Notes: generated from the sequence alone by a model not told the origin. DNA of 64,000 nt from Pseudomonas sp. SCB32 (GCF_009189165.1 NZ_CP045118.1:3162001-3226000); one strand, 5' to 3'; shown: positions 1 through 10,556, counted from the first letter of the stretch. Made by a program: numbers and translations.

Positions 1-239
1 ATCAGGTCCAGGGCTACAGCGGCCGACCCGGGCCGCTTGAGGTCGAGGGTGACCGAGCGGCGGCCACGTCCGGTGATATCCACCTTCGGGCCGCTCATCT
101 TCGGCCCGAGGTCGTCGTGGGCGAGCGGGCGGTCGATGCGGATCACGTCCGCCCCCATGTCGGCCAGCAGCATGGTGCCAAAGGGCGCGGGGCCGATCGC
201 CTCGAATTCCAGCACCCGAATACCGCTCAACACACCCAT
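1..239 (-). CDS. Alpha-methylacyl-CoA racemase / CaiB-BaiF family, N-terminal part
   Basis: Only the first 79 codons are in the window; the gene runs off the left edge. The reading starts at an ATG whose complement is at 237-239, and the protein begins MGVLSGIRVLEFEAIGPAPF, followed by MLLADMGADVIRIDRP. This matches the first Rossmann strand of the class III CoA-transferase fold, and the IGP..P...ML.D.GADV.RIDRP pattern is closer to AMACR-type racemases than to CoA transferases. AMACR enzymes epimerise the 2-methyl carbon of branched acyl-CoAs so that acyl-CoA dehydrogenase can act. It is divergent from the MalT-like regulator, so the two probably share a control region. The catalytic residues lie outside the window, so CoA transferase remains possible. 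Confidence 0.85.
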   Translation of the reverse strand, partial: MGVLSGIRVLEFEAIGPAPFGTMLLADMGADVIRIDRPLAHDDLGPKMSGPKVDITGRGRRSVTLDLKRPGSAAVALDL

Positions 240-396
240 TCGCATCGTCCTGCTCAAGAGTCCACCGGCGCCCTCGCGCCGCCTTTCCTCCATGGAACAA
301 TGCGTCAGGACCACCTCCGCCACCCGCGTTGGGTGGCACAGCCCGCCAGCCCGCGCCGATGCAGAAAGACACTGGTGAATGACGGGGAAACTGCGG

Positions 397-418
397 CATG
401 CTCTGGGCCATGCTCTGG
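397..418. repeat. 10-bp tandem direct repeat in the divergent promoter region
   Basis: CATGCTCTGG occurs at 397-406 and again at 409-418, a 12-bp period, 47 bp upstream of the regulator start. MalT-class activators bind directly repeated sites, so this could be an autoregulatory operator. A chance repeat is equally possible. The rest of the 225-bp divergent interval (240-464) shows no clear promoter hexamers. Confidence 0.3.
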
Positions 419-464
419 CGACCCGACGATGGTCACGGGTTGCCGAACCTGCCTCGGAATGCCC

Positions 465-3296
465 ATGGACAAGCCCAGCAGCACCACAACAAGAACAAGC
501 CCTGCATACGCCAAGGCGCCCATCGAACCGGCCCTTGCCGCCGCACTGGACCGCTCCCGGCTTTCGCCGCCGCGTAGCGGCAGCCGCACCGTGGCTCGCG
601 AGCGCCTGGCGACCCGCCTGGTGGAAGCACGCCGCCTGCGCTGCATCGTGATCAAGGGGCCCGCCGGTTGCGGCAAGACCACCACTCTGGTGGCCTGGCG
701 CCAACAATTGCTGCCGCTGGGCTTCGACGTCGCCTGGCTGAGCCTGGGCAGCGACGACAACGAGCCGGGGCGCTTCATCGACTACCTGCTGGGCAGCCTG
801 GCCCAGGTCGACCCGTCGATCGTGCGCGAGGCCTCGCTGCTGGAGGCTCACGGCTTCGACGGCGAGGCACTGGAGCGCACGGTGATTACCCTGGTGCGCG
901 GCATCGCCGAACGCGGCCGTGAGCTGGTGCTGGTGCTCGATGACCTCCACACCCTCACCGACGTCGGCATTCACCAGGCGCTGCAGTGGCTGCTCGAATA
1001 CGCCCCTTCCAACCTGCATCTGGTGCTGGGTACGCGCAGCGCCGTACCGCTCTCCCTCGCCCGCCTGCGCAGCCAGGAACAGATGCTGGAACTGGACCTG
1101 CGCGACCTTCGCTTCACCCCCGAGGAGACTGCGCTGTTCCTGCGTCAGCAGCTGGGCGAGCTGCCTACCGAGGAGGTCCGCGAGATCCACGAGATGACCG
1201 ATGGCTGGATCGCCGGCCTGCAGCTGCTCGCCGCCGGCCGCCGTAAACCCGCGCCGCGGGATCTTGCCGTCGACGCCGCCCGTTCGCCCTTGCGCGACCA
1301 TCAGGCGTTCGCCGACTACTTCGAATCCGCCGTGCTCTCGCACCTGGCCAGCAATGATGTCGAATTGCTGGTGCACACCGCCGTCTGCGACCGCTTCTGC
1401 CCTTCGCTATGCGCCGCGCTGGTCGACCGCCCGAGCGCGGTGGGCGAAGCGATGGCGCTTCTGGCGCGCCTGGAAAGCGACAACCTGTTCCTGATCGCGC
1501 TGGACGGCCCCGACCCGGAAACCTGGTACCGTTTGCACCCGCTGTTGCGCGAGACCCTGCTCAAGCTCCTGGCCCGACGCGATCCGGCGCACCAGCAGGC
1601 GGTGCATGCCCGTGCCTGGCGCTGGCTGCGCGAGCGCGGACAACTGACCGACGCGGTGCGCCACGCCGTCGCCGGCGGCGAAGCCCAGGCCGCCGCGCAA
1701 TTGGTGGAGGAGCGCCTGGAAGCCCTGTATGCCCAGGGCGACCTGCGCGTGCTGGTGGAACTGGCGCGCCTGCTGCCCAGGGAGCAGATCCAGGCCAGCC
1801 TGCGCCTGCGCCTGCTGTTCGCCCGCATGCAGGTCTTCGCCCGTGACTTCAGCGCCTGCCTGGAGAGCATCGCCCACTTGGAGCGCGACATCCCTGCCGA
1901 CGATCACGACGCCCGCTTCCGGGTGGCCATGCTGCGCGCGACGCTGGCCGTGCAGCGCGACAACACCGACGACGCCGTGCGGATTCTCCCGCAACTGCTC
2001 AACCCGCCACCGGGAGTCAACGCCGTGATGGTCGGCGGCAGCCTGAACATCCTCTCCTGGCTGTACATGAACCTGGGCGAGTACGAGCGTGCCCGTCAGG
2101 TGCAACTGGAGCGCCCGCAACTGCTGGTGGACGGCGCGCCGCTGCTCGGCACCGCCGGCGGTAGCCTGCAGGGCCGCTGCCTGATCGGCCTGAGCCTGGC
2201 GATGGAAGGCCAGATCGCCCAAGCCGAGCGCATCTACCGCGAAGTCATCTACGAAGCCCAGAAACACGGCCGCTCGTGTGCCGACGCCCTGCACCTGGCC
2301 ACCGCGCTGCTCGGCGACACACTCTATGAAACCAACGAGATCGATGCCGCCCTGCAACTGCTGGAGCCGCAGATCGACGTACTGGAGCGCATCTCAATAC
2401 CCGACTCGGTGCTGCGCGCGCTGGAGGTCCTGGGCAAGGCTCACTGGGTCGCCGGCAACCGCCGCGAGGCCTTCGCCTACCTGGAACGCCTGCACGAATA
2501 CGCGCGCCAGCACAGTCTCGATCGCCTCATGGCCCACTCCCTGGTCTGGCAGGTGCACTGGCACCTCCTGCTGGGCGAGGTGGTGGCGGCCGAAACCAAG
2601 CTGGCCCGCCTGGACAGCATCGCCGCCCGCCACCCCGAGGCCGCCACCAGCCACCGCAAGGACATCTTCCTCATCGTCGAGAACGCCCATGTGCGCTGGG
2701 ACGCCATGCGAGGCGACCTGCACAGCGCCACACTGCGCCTGAACCGCATGATCGAGGCTGGCGAAGCGGATGGCCGGCAGCTCGCGGTGACGCGCCTGAA
2801 GGTACTCGGCGCGGTGTTCGACGCCCAGCGCGGCCAACTCGACCTGGCCCGCGACAAGGTGCTCGCTGCGCTGCGCACTGCCCAGCGCTACGGCCAGCTG
2901 CGCAGCGTGGTGGACGCCCACCCCACGGCGCTTGAACTGATCGAGGCGGTGACCCGCGACCAGGCGCTCGATCCGATCCTGGCGTTCTACATCGACCGCC
3001 TGCGCAGCACCCGCCGCACCGTCGTCGAGCCAACGGCCGCCGACGAAGCCCCGCGCGGAGCCCTGAACCTCGGCAGCGCCATGGAGCCGCTGAGCGAACG
3101 CGAACTGGAAGTGCTGCGCCTGCTCGCCCAGGCCTTGCCGAACAAGAAGATCGCCCGCGCCCTGGGGCTCTCCCACGAAACGGTGAAATGGCACCTGCGG
3201 CACATCTACAGCAAGCTCGGCGTCGGCAGCCGCGACGAAGCGGTGGCCCGCCTGCGCGATGCAGAAACCGCCGGCATGGCAGGCGCCGGCCGCTGA
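465..3296 (+). CDS. MalT-type (LAL/STAND) LuxR-family transcriptional activator
   Basis: A 943-residue STAND-class ATPase with a C-terminal LuxR helix-turn-helix, the size usual for MalT-like activators. Walker A GPAGCGKTT is at residues 65-73, Walker B LVLVLDDLH near 155-162, the middle is a helical TPR-like sensor region, and the DNA-binding domain with LSERELEVLRLLA and TVKWHLRHIYSKLGV is near 875-925. MalT-family proteins use ATP and an inducer to multimerise and activate nearby promoters. The open frame extends upstream into the divergent racemase, so a start at 465 (MDKPSS) or 459 (MPMDK) is preferred; no strong ribosome site distinguishes them. It lies directly upstream of the beta-oxidation, alkylsulfatase and wax-ester genes and is the likely local activator. 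The inducer is unknown. Confidence 0.9.
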   Translation: MDKPSSTTTRTSPAYAKAPIEPALAAALDRSRLSPPRSGSRTVARERLATRLVEARRLRCIVIKGPAGCGKTTTLVAWRQQLLPLGFDVAWLSLGSDDNEPGRFIDYLLGSLAQVDPSIVREASLLEAHGFDGEALERTVITLVRGIAERGRELVLVLDDLHTLTDVGIHQALQWLLEYAPSNLHLVLGTRSAVPLSLARLRSQEQMLELDLRDLRFTPEETALFLRQQLGELPTEEVREIHEMTDGWIAGLQLLAAGRRKPAPRDLAVDAARSPLRDHQAFADYFESAVLSHLASNDVELLVHTAVCDRFCPSLCAALVDRPSAVGEAMALLARLESDNLFLIALDGPDPETWYRLHPLLRETLLKLLARRDPAHQQAVHARAWRWLRERGQLTDAVRHAVAGGEAQAAAQLVEERLEALYAQGDLRVLVELARLLPREQIQASLRLRLLFARMQVFARDFSACLESIAHLERDIPADDHDARFRVAMLRATLAVQRDNTDDAVRILPQLLNPPPGVNAVMVGGSLNILSWLYMNLGEYERARQVQLERPQLLVDGAPLLGTAGGSLQGRCLIGLSLAMEGQIAQAERIYREVIYEAQKHGRSCADALHLATALLGDTLYETNEIDAALQLLEPQIDVLERISIPDSVLRALEVLGKAHWVAGNRREAFAYLERLHEYARQHSLDRLMAHSLVWQVHWHLLLGEVVAAETKLARLDSIAARHPEAATSHRKDIFLIVENAHVRWDAMRGDLHSATLRLNRMIEAGEADGRQLAVTRLKVLGAVFDAQRGQLDLARDKVLAALRTAQRYGQLRSVVDAHPTALELIEAVTRDQALDPILAFYIDRLRSTRRTVVEPTAADEAPRGALNLGSAMEPLSERELEVLRLLAQALPNKKIARALGLSHETVKWHLRHIYSKLGVGSRDEAVARLRDAETAGMAGAGR

Positions 3297-3384
3297 TCCA
3301 GGCGACGCCGCCACCCGCAAAGGGGGGAGGCGCTGGCTGGGCCGCCACCGAGCATGGACGGGTCACCTCCGCCGAGAGCCCGTC

Positions 3385-4212
3385 ATGACTACCGAACTCA
3401 TCACGTTCCGCGAATCCCAGCTGGGCATTGCCGATGGCATCGCCACCTTCACCCACCAGAAGCCCGCGGCACGCAACGCCCTGTCCCTGGAGCTGCGCGA
3501 AGACTACGCCGACCTGCTGGACCGTCTGGAAACCGACCGCAGCATTCGCGCCCTGATCATCACCGGCTCGGGCGGCAGCTTCTGCGCCGGCGGCGACCTC
3601 AAATCGCTGCGCGAGCGCCAGACCAGCACCGATCCCGAGATCAACTCGGCCAATGCCATGCGCCTGCGCATCCGCCGCCTGCATGGCTGGCTGGAGCGCC
3701 TGCGCGGCCTGGAGATCCCGGTGATCGCCGCGGTAGACGGCCCGGCCTACGGCGCCGGCTTCGCCATCGCCCTGCTCGCGGACTTCATCCTCGCCTCCAA
3801 CCGCGCCTCGTTCTGCATGCCCTTCGCCAAGCTCGGCCTGGTCCCGGACTCCGGTGCGCTCTACACCCTGCCCCGCCTCGTCGGCCTGCAGATGGCCAAG
3901 GAGCTGCTGTTCAGCGCCCGCCGCGTGGACATCGAGGAAGCGCAGAACCTGCGCATCGTGCACGCGATATACAGCTCGGAAGCGTTACCGGCCGAAGCCG
4001 AGAAGCTCGCCCGACGCTTCCTTGCCGCCCCTCGCGATGCCCTGGCAATGAGCAAGCGCCTGCTCAACCAGAGCTTCGAGACCTCCTGGGGCAATCTCGC
4101 CGAGCTGGAAAGCCTAGCCCAGGGCGTGGCCTCCACCGCGCCTTACCACGGCGAAGCGGTGTCGGCCTTCCTCGGCGGCGAACCCTCCCGCTTCGACTGG
4201 GACCGCGGCTGA
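3385..4212 (+). CDS. Enoyl-CoA hydratase/isomerase family protein (crotonase fold)
   Basis: 275 residues, typical crotonase length. The oxyanion-hole segments are SFCAGGDL (65-72) and AYGAG (121-125). At the two positions that carry catalytic glutamates in true hydratases the protein has ASFCMPF (141-147) and GLVPDSG (151-157), so only an acidic Asp155 remains. That pattern is common in PaaG-like and delta3-delta2 enoyl-CoA isomerases, so isomerase activity is at least as likely as hydration. The start at 3385 (MTTELITF) gives the family N-terminus; the longer open frame upstream is unlikely to be translated. It is the first gene of the rightward beta-oxidation run. Hydration of the enoyl-CoA could instead be done by the MaoC pair downstream. 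Confidence 0.9.
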   Translation: MTTELITFRESQLGIADGIATFTHQKPAARNALSLELREDYADLLDRLETDRSIRALIITGSGGSFCAGGDLKSLRERQTSTDPEINSANAMRLRIRRLHGWLERLRGLEIPVIAAVDGPAYGAGFAIALLADFILASNRASFCMPFAKLGLVPDSGALYTLPRLVGLQMAKELLFSARRVDIEEAQNLRIVHAIYSSEALPAEAEKLARRFLAAPRDALAMSKRLLNQSFETSWGNLAELESLAQGVASTAPYHGEAVSAFLGGEPSRFDWDRG

Positions 4213-4351
4213 AGCTGCCACCCACCAAGGGTGGAGTGCCCGCCAAGGCGCCCCCTCTACCGTAGAACCCACCCCACCGCGCCAGCCGCGCGGGACGACA
4301 ACCACGACCGGCGCCGCCGGTCGGCAGCCTTGCCTGCCCGAGGAGCTATCC

Positions 4352-5491
<1,140 letters not shown>

Positions 5492-5510
5492 TCACACAAG
5501 GACAATAACG

Positions 5511-6698
5511 ATGAGCCAGAAAGCATTCGTCGCCGGCGTCGGCATGATCCAGTTCAAGAAGCCCGGCACCAGCGATTTCTACGACGTCATGGCGCGCGAC
5601 GCCATCCGCCAGGCCCTGGACGACGCAGGCATCGACTACCGCCTGGTGCAGCAGGCCTACGCCGGCTACGTCTACGGCGACTCCTGCTGCGGCCAGAAGG
5701 CCGTATACCACGAGGGCATGACCGGCATCCCGGTGCTCAACGTCAACAACAACTGCGCCACCGGCTCCTCCGCCCTCTTCCTCGCCCGCCAGGCGGTGCA
5801 GAGCGGCGCGGTGGAATGCGCCCTGGCGGTGGGCTTCGAGCAGATGAACCCCGGCGCGCTGAAGTCCGCCTGGACCGACCGCCCGGCTGCGCTGGAGCGC
5901 GCCAACGCCATCGTCGACGAGCTGGTGACCGGCGTCGACGTGCCCAGCAACGCCATCCGCCAGTTCGCCGGCGCCGGCCGCGCGCACATGCAGAAGTACG
6001 GCACCCAGCTGGAAACCTTCGCCGCTATCCGCGCCAAGGCCAGCCGCCACGCGGCACGCAACCCGCTGGCGGTGTTCCGCAACGTGGTCACCACCGAGCA
6101 GGTGATGAACGACGTGGTGCTCTGGCCGGGCGTGCTCACCCGCCTGATGGCCTGCCCGCCCACTTGCGGCGCGGCGGCGGCCATCGTGGTTTCCGAGGCC
6201 TTTGCGAAGAAGCACGGCCTGCGCACCGACGTGCTGATCGCAGGTCAGGCAATGGCCACTGACGTACCGGACTCCTTCGAGACCCGCGACATGATCCGCG
6301 TGGTCGGCTTCGAGGTCACCCGCCTGGCGGCCCGCCTGGCGTACGAACAGGCCGGGATCGGCGTGAACGACATCGACGTCATCGAACTGCACGACTGCTT
6401 CGCCCAGAACGAACTGCTGACCTACGAGGGCCTCGGACTCTGCGCCGAAGGCCAGGGCGAAAAGCTGGTGCGCGACGGCGACAACACCTACGGCGGACGC
6501 TGGGTGGTCAACCCGTCCGGTGGCCTGCTCTCCAAGGGCCATCCGCTGGGCGCCACCGGCCTTGCCCAGTGCTACGAGCTGACCCACCAGCTGCGCGGCA
6601 GCGCCGGTGACCGGCAGGTGGCCAATGCGCGCATCGCGGTGCAGCACAACCTCGGCCTCGGCGGTGCCGGCGTGGTCACCGTGTACCAGAAGAACTGA
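5511..6698 (+). CDS. SCP2-type thiolase / lipid-transfer protein
   Basis: 395 residues. NVNNNCATGSSALFLARQ places the nucleophilic Cys at residue 82, LHDCFAQNELLTYE supplies the SCP2-thiolase HDxF motif, and NPSGGLLSKGHPLGATGL is the C-terminal active-site loop. This is the SCPx/lipid-transfer subfamily, which cleaves 3-ketoacyl-CoAs with bulky or branched chains; some relatives (Ltp2) are retro-aldolases that need a DUF35 partner, and none is seen here. An AAGGA ribosome site precedes ATG 5511. It lies between the acyl-CoA dehydrogenase and the two MaoC genes with gaps below 20 bp, so it probably performs the last step of the encoded spiral. Confidence 0.92.
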   Translation: MSQKAFVAGVGMIQFKKPGTSDFYDVMARDAIRQALDDAGIDYRLVQQAYAGYVYGDSCCGQKAVYHEGMTGIPVLNVNNNCATGSSALFLARQAVQSGAVECALAVGFEQMNPGALKSAWTDRPAALERANAIVDELVTGVDVPSNAIRQFAGAGRAHMQKYGTQLETFAAIRAKASRHAARNPLAVFRNVVTTEQVMNDVVLWPGVLTRLMACPPTCGAAAAIVVSEAFAKKHGLRTDVLIAGQAMATDVPDSFETRDMIRVVGFEVTRLAARLAYEQAGIGVNDIDVIELHDCFAQNELLTYEGLGLCAEGQGEKLVRDGDNTYGGRWVVNPSGGLLSKGHPLGATGLAQCYELTHQLRGSAGDRQVANARIAVQHNLGLGGAGVVTVYQKN

Positions 6699-6715
6699 CC
6701 TGCGGAGCCAGTCCC

Positions 6716-7156
6716 ATGATCGACAAGAAACATATCGGCAAGGTCCTGCCGTCCTTCAGCGCCACCGCCGAAGCCGGGCAACTGCGCTTCTTCGCCAAGA
6801 CCATCGGCGAGACCGACCCGATCTACTTCGACGAGCAGGCCGCGCGCGATGCCGGGCACCCCACCCTGCCGCTGCCGCCGACCTTCCTCTTCTCCCTGGC
6901 CTTCCAGATGCCCAACCAGGCCTGGCGCGACGAACTGGGGATCATCTCATCGCGCATTCTGCATGGCGAGGAGTCCTTCACCTACCAGCGCATGGCCTAT
7001 GCCGGCGACACCCTGCACTACGACGTACGCATCACCGACATCTACGACAAGAAAGGCGGCGCGCTGAGCTTCGTGGTGCGCGAATCGAAGGTCACCAACC
7101 AGCGCGGCGAGCACATGGCGACCCTGCGCACCACCCTCGTCCACCGCAACGGCTGA
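6716..7156 (+). CDS. MaoC-like hot-dog protein, probably the non-catalytic subunit
   Basis: 146 residues with a hot-dog fold pattern (FFAKTIGETDPIYFDEQAA). Where catalytic R-hydratases have an Asp and a His in GDxNPIH, this protein has Glu32 and Tyr37 (GETDPIY), so both catalytic residues are substituted. The adjacent gene has the intact motif. Such pairs form heteromeric hydratases, as in mycobacterial HadAB and ChsH1-ChsH2, where one subunit shapes the acyl tunnel and the other does catalysis. It starts 17 bp after the thiolase gene and ends 11 bp before its partner. Assignment as a structural subunit is inference from the missing residues. Confidence 0.85.
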   Translation: MIDKKHIGKVLPSFSATAEAGQLRFFAKTIGETDPIYFDEQAARDAGHPTLPLPPTFLFSLAFQMPNQAWRDELGIISSRILHGEESFTYQRMAYAGDTLHYDVRITDIYDKKGGALSFVVRESKVTNQRGEHMATLRTTLVHRNG

Positions 7157-7167
7157 CCGGAGGTCCC

Positions 7168-7587
7168 ATGAGCACTGTCCACTTCGATTCCATCCAGGTT
7201 GGCGACCAGTTGCCAGCGCTGGCCCTGGCGCCGATCAACCGCACCACCCTGGCGCTGTTCGCCGGCGCCTCCGGCGACCACAACCCGATCCACATCGACA
7301 TCGACTACGCGCGCAAGGCCGGCATGGCCGACGTGTTCGCCCACGGCATGCTGTCCATGGCCTACCTCGGCCGCCTGCTCACCCAGTGGGTCGACCAGCG
7401 CCAGCTGCGCGGCTTCAGCGTGCGCTTCGCCGGCATCACCCACCTCGGCCACCAGATCACCTGCACCGGCAAGGTGGTGGAGAAGTTCGAGGCCGAGGGC
7501 GAGCGCCGCGTGAAGCTGGAAATCCAGACCGCCAATCAATACGGCGAAACCAAGATCGTCGGCGACGCCATCGTCGCCCTGCAGTGA
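7168..7587 (+). CDS. MaoC family enoyl-CoA hydratase, catalytic subunit
   Basis: 139 residues. The R-hydratase motif is intact: FAGASGDHNPIHIDIDYA with Asp37 and His42, then ADVFAHGMLSMAYLG. These enzymes hydrate trans-2-enoyl-CoA to the (R)-3-hydroxy product. AGGTCCC precedes ATG 7168 and the coding region is tightly packed between the first MaoC gene and the SDR. Together with that first MaoC gene it probably forms a heteromeric hydratase that feeds the SDR dehydrogenase downstream. Confidence 0.92.
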   Translation: MSTVHFDSIQVGDQLPALALAPINRTTLALFAGASGDHNPIHIDIDYARKAGMADVFAHGMLSMAYLGRLLTQWVDQRQLRGFSVRFAGITHLGHQITCTGKVVEKFEAEGERRVKLEIQTANQYGETKIVGDAIVALQ

Positions 7588-7598
7588 GGACCCCGAAC

Positions 7599-8423
7599 AT
7601 GGCAAAACTCGACGGCAAGGTGGCCCTGGTCACCGGCTCCGGACGCGGCATCGGCCAAGCCATCGCGCTGAAGCTGGCCAGCGAAGGCGCACGCATCGTG
7701 ATCAACGACCTGGACCTTGAACCGGCGCAGGAAACCGCCTCGATGATCCGTGACCTCGGCGGGCAGGCGGCGATCTGCCACGGCAACGTCAGCGCGCCGG
7801 ACTTCGCCGAGCGCTACATCCGTACCGCGATGGAGAACTTCAAGGCCATCGACATCATCGTCAACAACGCCGGCTACACCTGGGATGACGTGGTGCAGAA
7901 GATGAGCGACGAGCAGTGGTACGCCATCCTCGATTGCCACATGACCGCGCCCTTCCGCATCTTCCGCGCCGCCTACCCGATCATCAAGGCCCAAGCCCAG
8001 GCTGACGCCGAAGCCGGCCGCGAGGTGTTCCGCAAGGTGGTGAATATCTCCTCGGTGTCCGCCCTCAACGGCAACGCCGGGCAACTCAACTACAGCGGCG
8101 CCAAGGCCGGCGTCGCCGGCATGACCCGTGCCCTGGCCCGCGAATGGGGGCGCTTCAAGGTCAACGTCAACGCGGTGGCCTTCGGCTTCATCGAGACCCG
8201 CATGACCCGCGCCGACGCCCACGCCGGCGCCACGGTAAGCATCGACGGACGCGACATCCGCGTAGGCATCAGCCCGGAAGTGGCCAAGTCGTTCGCCCAG
8301 CGCAACCCGCTGGGGCGCCCCGGCACCGTGCAGGAAGCCGCCGACGCGGTGTACCTGTTCTGCTCCCCCGAGTCGAACTACATCACCGCACAGACCGTCG
8401 CCGTGGCCGGCAACCTGCAGTAA
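7599..8423 (+). CDS. SDR-family 3-hydroxyacyl-CoA dehydrogenase (FabG-like)
   Basis: 274 residues, classical short-chain dehydrogenase. The cofactor loop is VTGSGRGIG (11-18), NNAG follows beta-4, and the catalytic Ser152, Tyr165 and Lys169 are in SSVSALNGNAGQLNYSGAKA. Asp37 after beta-2 (VINDLD) suggests NAD preference over NADP. An insertion around SIDGRDIRVGIS and a C-terminus ending YITAQTVAVAGNLQ are like FabG4-type or peroxisomal multifunctional enzymes. It follows the MaoC gene by 11 bp, so oxidation of the hydrated intermediate to 3-ketoacyl-CoA for the SCP2-type thiolase is the natural role. Substrate chain length is not visible. Confidence 0.92.
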   Translation: MAKLDGKVALVTGSGRGIGQAIALKLASEGARIVINDLDLEPAQETASMIRDLGGQAAICHGNVSAPDFAERYIRTAMENFKAIDIIVNNAGYTWDDVVQKMSDEQWYAILDCHMTAPFRIFRAAYPIIKAQAQADAEAGREVFRKVVNISSVSALNGNAGQLNYSGAKAGVAGMTRALAREWGRFKVNVNAVAFGFIETRMTRADAHAGATVSIDGRDIRVGISPEVAKSFAQRNPLGRPGTVQEAADAVYLFCSPESNYITAQTVAVAGNLQ

Positions 8424-8481
8424 ACCCGGCGCCGCGGGCTTCCGCCTGCGGGCCACTAGAGAACAAGAATAAGGAGTCCCC

Positions 8482-10470
8482 ATGAAGTCCATGTTCGTCC
8501 GCTATCTGCCCCGCACCCTGCTGGCCGGCACCATCGCCGCCAGCCTCGGCCAGCCCCTGTTCGCAGAGGAAAAGCCTGCCAGCCAGCCGGCCAGCACCTT
8601 CACTGCGGCAAAGAATGCCGAAGTGCTCAAGGTCCTGCCCTTCACCGACCGTACCGACTACGAGTCGGTTACCCGTGGCCTGGTCGCGCCCTTCAAGGGG
8701 CAGGTGAAGAACGCCGCCGGCAAGGTGGTCTGGGACAGCCAGAGCCACGACTTCCTCGATGCGGACAAGGCTCCCGACACCATCAATCCAAGCCTCTGGC
8801 GCGTGGCCCAGCTGAACAACCACGCCGGCTTGTTCCAGGTGGCGGACGGCATCTACCAGCTGCGCGGAATGGACGTGTCGAACATGACCATCATCGAGGG
8901 CAAGGACGGGCTCTTCGTCATCGACCCCCTCACCTATGCCGAGACGGCCCGCAACGCCCTGGAGCTGTATTACCAGCACCGTCCGAAGAAACCGATCATC
9001 GGCGTGGGCTACAGCCATAGCCACGGCGACCACTTCGGCGGCGTGCGCGGCATCGTCGACGAAGCCGACGTGAAGAGCGGCAAGGTGAAGATCTTCGCGC
9101 CGTCGGGCTTCATGGAGCATGCCATCAGCGAGAACATTTTCGCTGGCAACGCCATGAGCCGCCGTTCGCAGTACCAGTTCGGCACCTTCCTGCCGCGCGG
9201 AGAGCGCGGCCAGGTCGACGTCGGTATGGGCAAGGCGCTGCCCTCGGGCGGCACCTTCACCCTGATCGCGCCGACCGACCTGATCCAGAAGGAATACGAA
9301 ACCCACACCGTTGGCGACATCGAGATCGAGTTCCAGCTCACGCCCGGCACCGAAGCGCCGGCGGAGATGAACTTCTACTTCCCGCAGCATCGCGCCCTGT
9401 GCATGTCCGAGAACAGCACGCAGATGATGCACAACATCCTCACCCCGCGTGGCGCGCTGGTGCGCGATGCCAAGGCCTGGTCGCAATACCTCGACGCGAG
9501 CCTGGAGCATTACGGCGACAAGACCGACGTGATGTTCGTCTCCCACAACTGGCCGACCTGGGGCGCCGAGCGCATCCGCACCCTGCTGGCCGACCAGCGC
9601 GACATGTACGCCTATCTCAACGACCGCACCCTGCACCTGATGAACCAGGGCCTGACCTCCACCGAGATCGCCCAGAAGATGGACAAACTGCCGGGCGACC
9701 TCGACAAGAAGTGGTACACCCGCGGCTACTACGGCTCCCTCAGCCACAACTCGCGCGCGGTCTACCAGCGCTACCTGGGTTACTACGACGGCAACCCGGC
9801 CAACCTGGACCCGCTCACGCCGACCGACGCTGCCCAGCACTATGTCGAGGCGCTCGGCGGCGCGGAAGCGGTGAGCAAGCTGATCCATGCGGCTCTGGAC
9901 AAGGGCGACTACCGCTGGGCGGCGACGCTGGGCAACCACCTGGTGTTCGCCCAGCCGGACAACAAGGAAGCCAAGGCGCTGCAGGCCGAAGCCCTGGAGC
10001 AGCTCGGCTACCAGTCGGAAAACGCCCTGTGGCGCAACATCTACCTCACCGGCGCCATGGAGCTGCGCGGCGGCGTGCCGGTCTATGACGCCGGCGCCAC
10101 CAAGGCCGACGTGGTGAAGAGCATGGACCCCAGCCAGTTCTTCGACTTCCTGGCGATCCGCCTGGATTCGGACAAGGCCCAGGGCCACGACATGGTGATG
10201 AACTGGGAGTTCACCGACATCGGCAAGGACTACGCCGTGACGCTGCGTAATGGTGTACTCACCCACCGCAATGACGAGAAGAGCGCCAACGCAAACGTGA
10301 CCATCAGGCTGGCCAAGGCGACCCTCGACCAGATCAGCCTGCGCAAGCTGGACTTCCCCACCGCGATCAAGCAGGGCGACATCAAGCTGGAAGGCGACAG
10401 CAAGGTGCTGGCCGGCCTGCTCGGTATGGTCGACAGCTTCCCGCCGCAGTTCAACATCGTCACGCCGTAA
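8482..10470 (+). CDS. Exported alkylsulfatase, SdsA1/BDS1-type (class III, metallo-beta-lactamase fold)
   Basis: 662 residues. An N-terminal signal peptide (basic MKSMFVRYLPRTLLAG, cleavage near LFA-EEK) points to periplasmic or secreted location. The binuclear zinc motif SHSHGDHFGG places His179, His181, Asp183 and His184, with further ligands in MSENSTQ and VSHNWP, the pattern of P. aeruginosa SdsA1. The central helical dimerisation domain and a C-terminal SCP2-like domain (about 540-662) follow. These enzymes hydrolyse primary or secondary alkyl sulfates to an alcohol and sulfate. A 58-bp gap separates it from the SDR on the same strand. Its placement inside a beta-oxidation cluster suggests that the released alcohol, perhaps branched or secondary, is the carbon source. 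No sulfate-ester transporter is visible. Confidence 0.93.
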   Translation: MKSMFVRYLPRTLLAGTIAASLGQPLFAEEKPASQPASTFTAAKNAEVLKVLPFTDRTDYESVTRGLVAPFKGQVKNAAGKVVWDSQSHDFLDADKAPDTINPSLWRVAQLNNHAGLFQVADGIYQLRGMDVSNMTIIEGKDGLFVIDPLTYAETARNALELYYQHRPKKPIIGVGYSHSHGDHFGGVRGIVDEADVKSGKVKIFAPSGFMEHAISENIFAGNAMSRRSQYQFGTFLPRGERGQVDVGMGKALPSGGTFTLIAPTDLIQKEYETHTVGDIEIEFQLTPGTEAPAEMNFYFPQHRALCMSENSTQMMHNILTPRGALVRDAKAWSQYLDASLEHYGDKTDVMFVSHNWPTWGAERIRTLLADQRDMYAYLNDRTLHLMNQGLTSTEIAQKMDKLPGDLDKKWYTRGYYGSLSHNSRAVYQRYLGYYDGNPANLDPLTPTDAAQHYVEALGGAEAVSKLIHAALDKGDYRWAATLGNHLVFAQPDNKEAKALQAEALEQLGYQSENALWRNIYLTGAMELRGGVPVYDAGATKADVVKSMDPSQFFDFLAIRLDSDKAQGHDMVMNWEFTDIGKDYAVTLRNGVLTHRNDEKSANANVTIRLAKATLDQISLRKLDFPTAIKQGDIKLEGDSKVLAGLLGMVDSFPPQFNIVTP

Positions 10471-10556
10471 GGCCGCGCCCGCCGCCTCCTCTGCAAAGCT
10501 GGCGGTGGGAGCGCTCCCCGAGAGCAACGCTCTCGACTCCTCACAGGACATACAGC

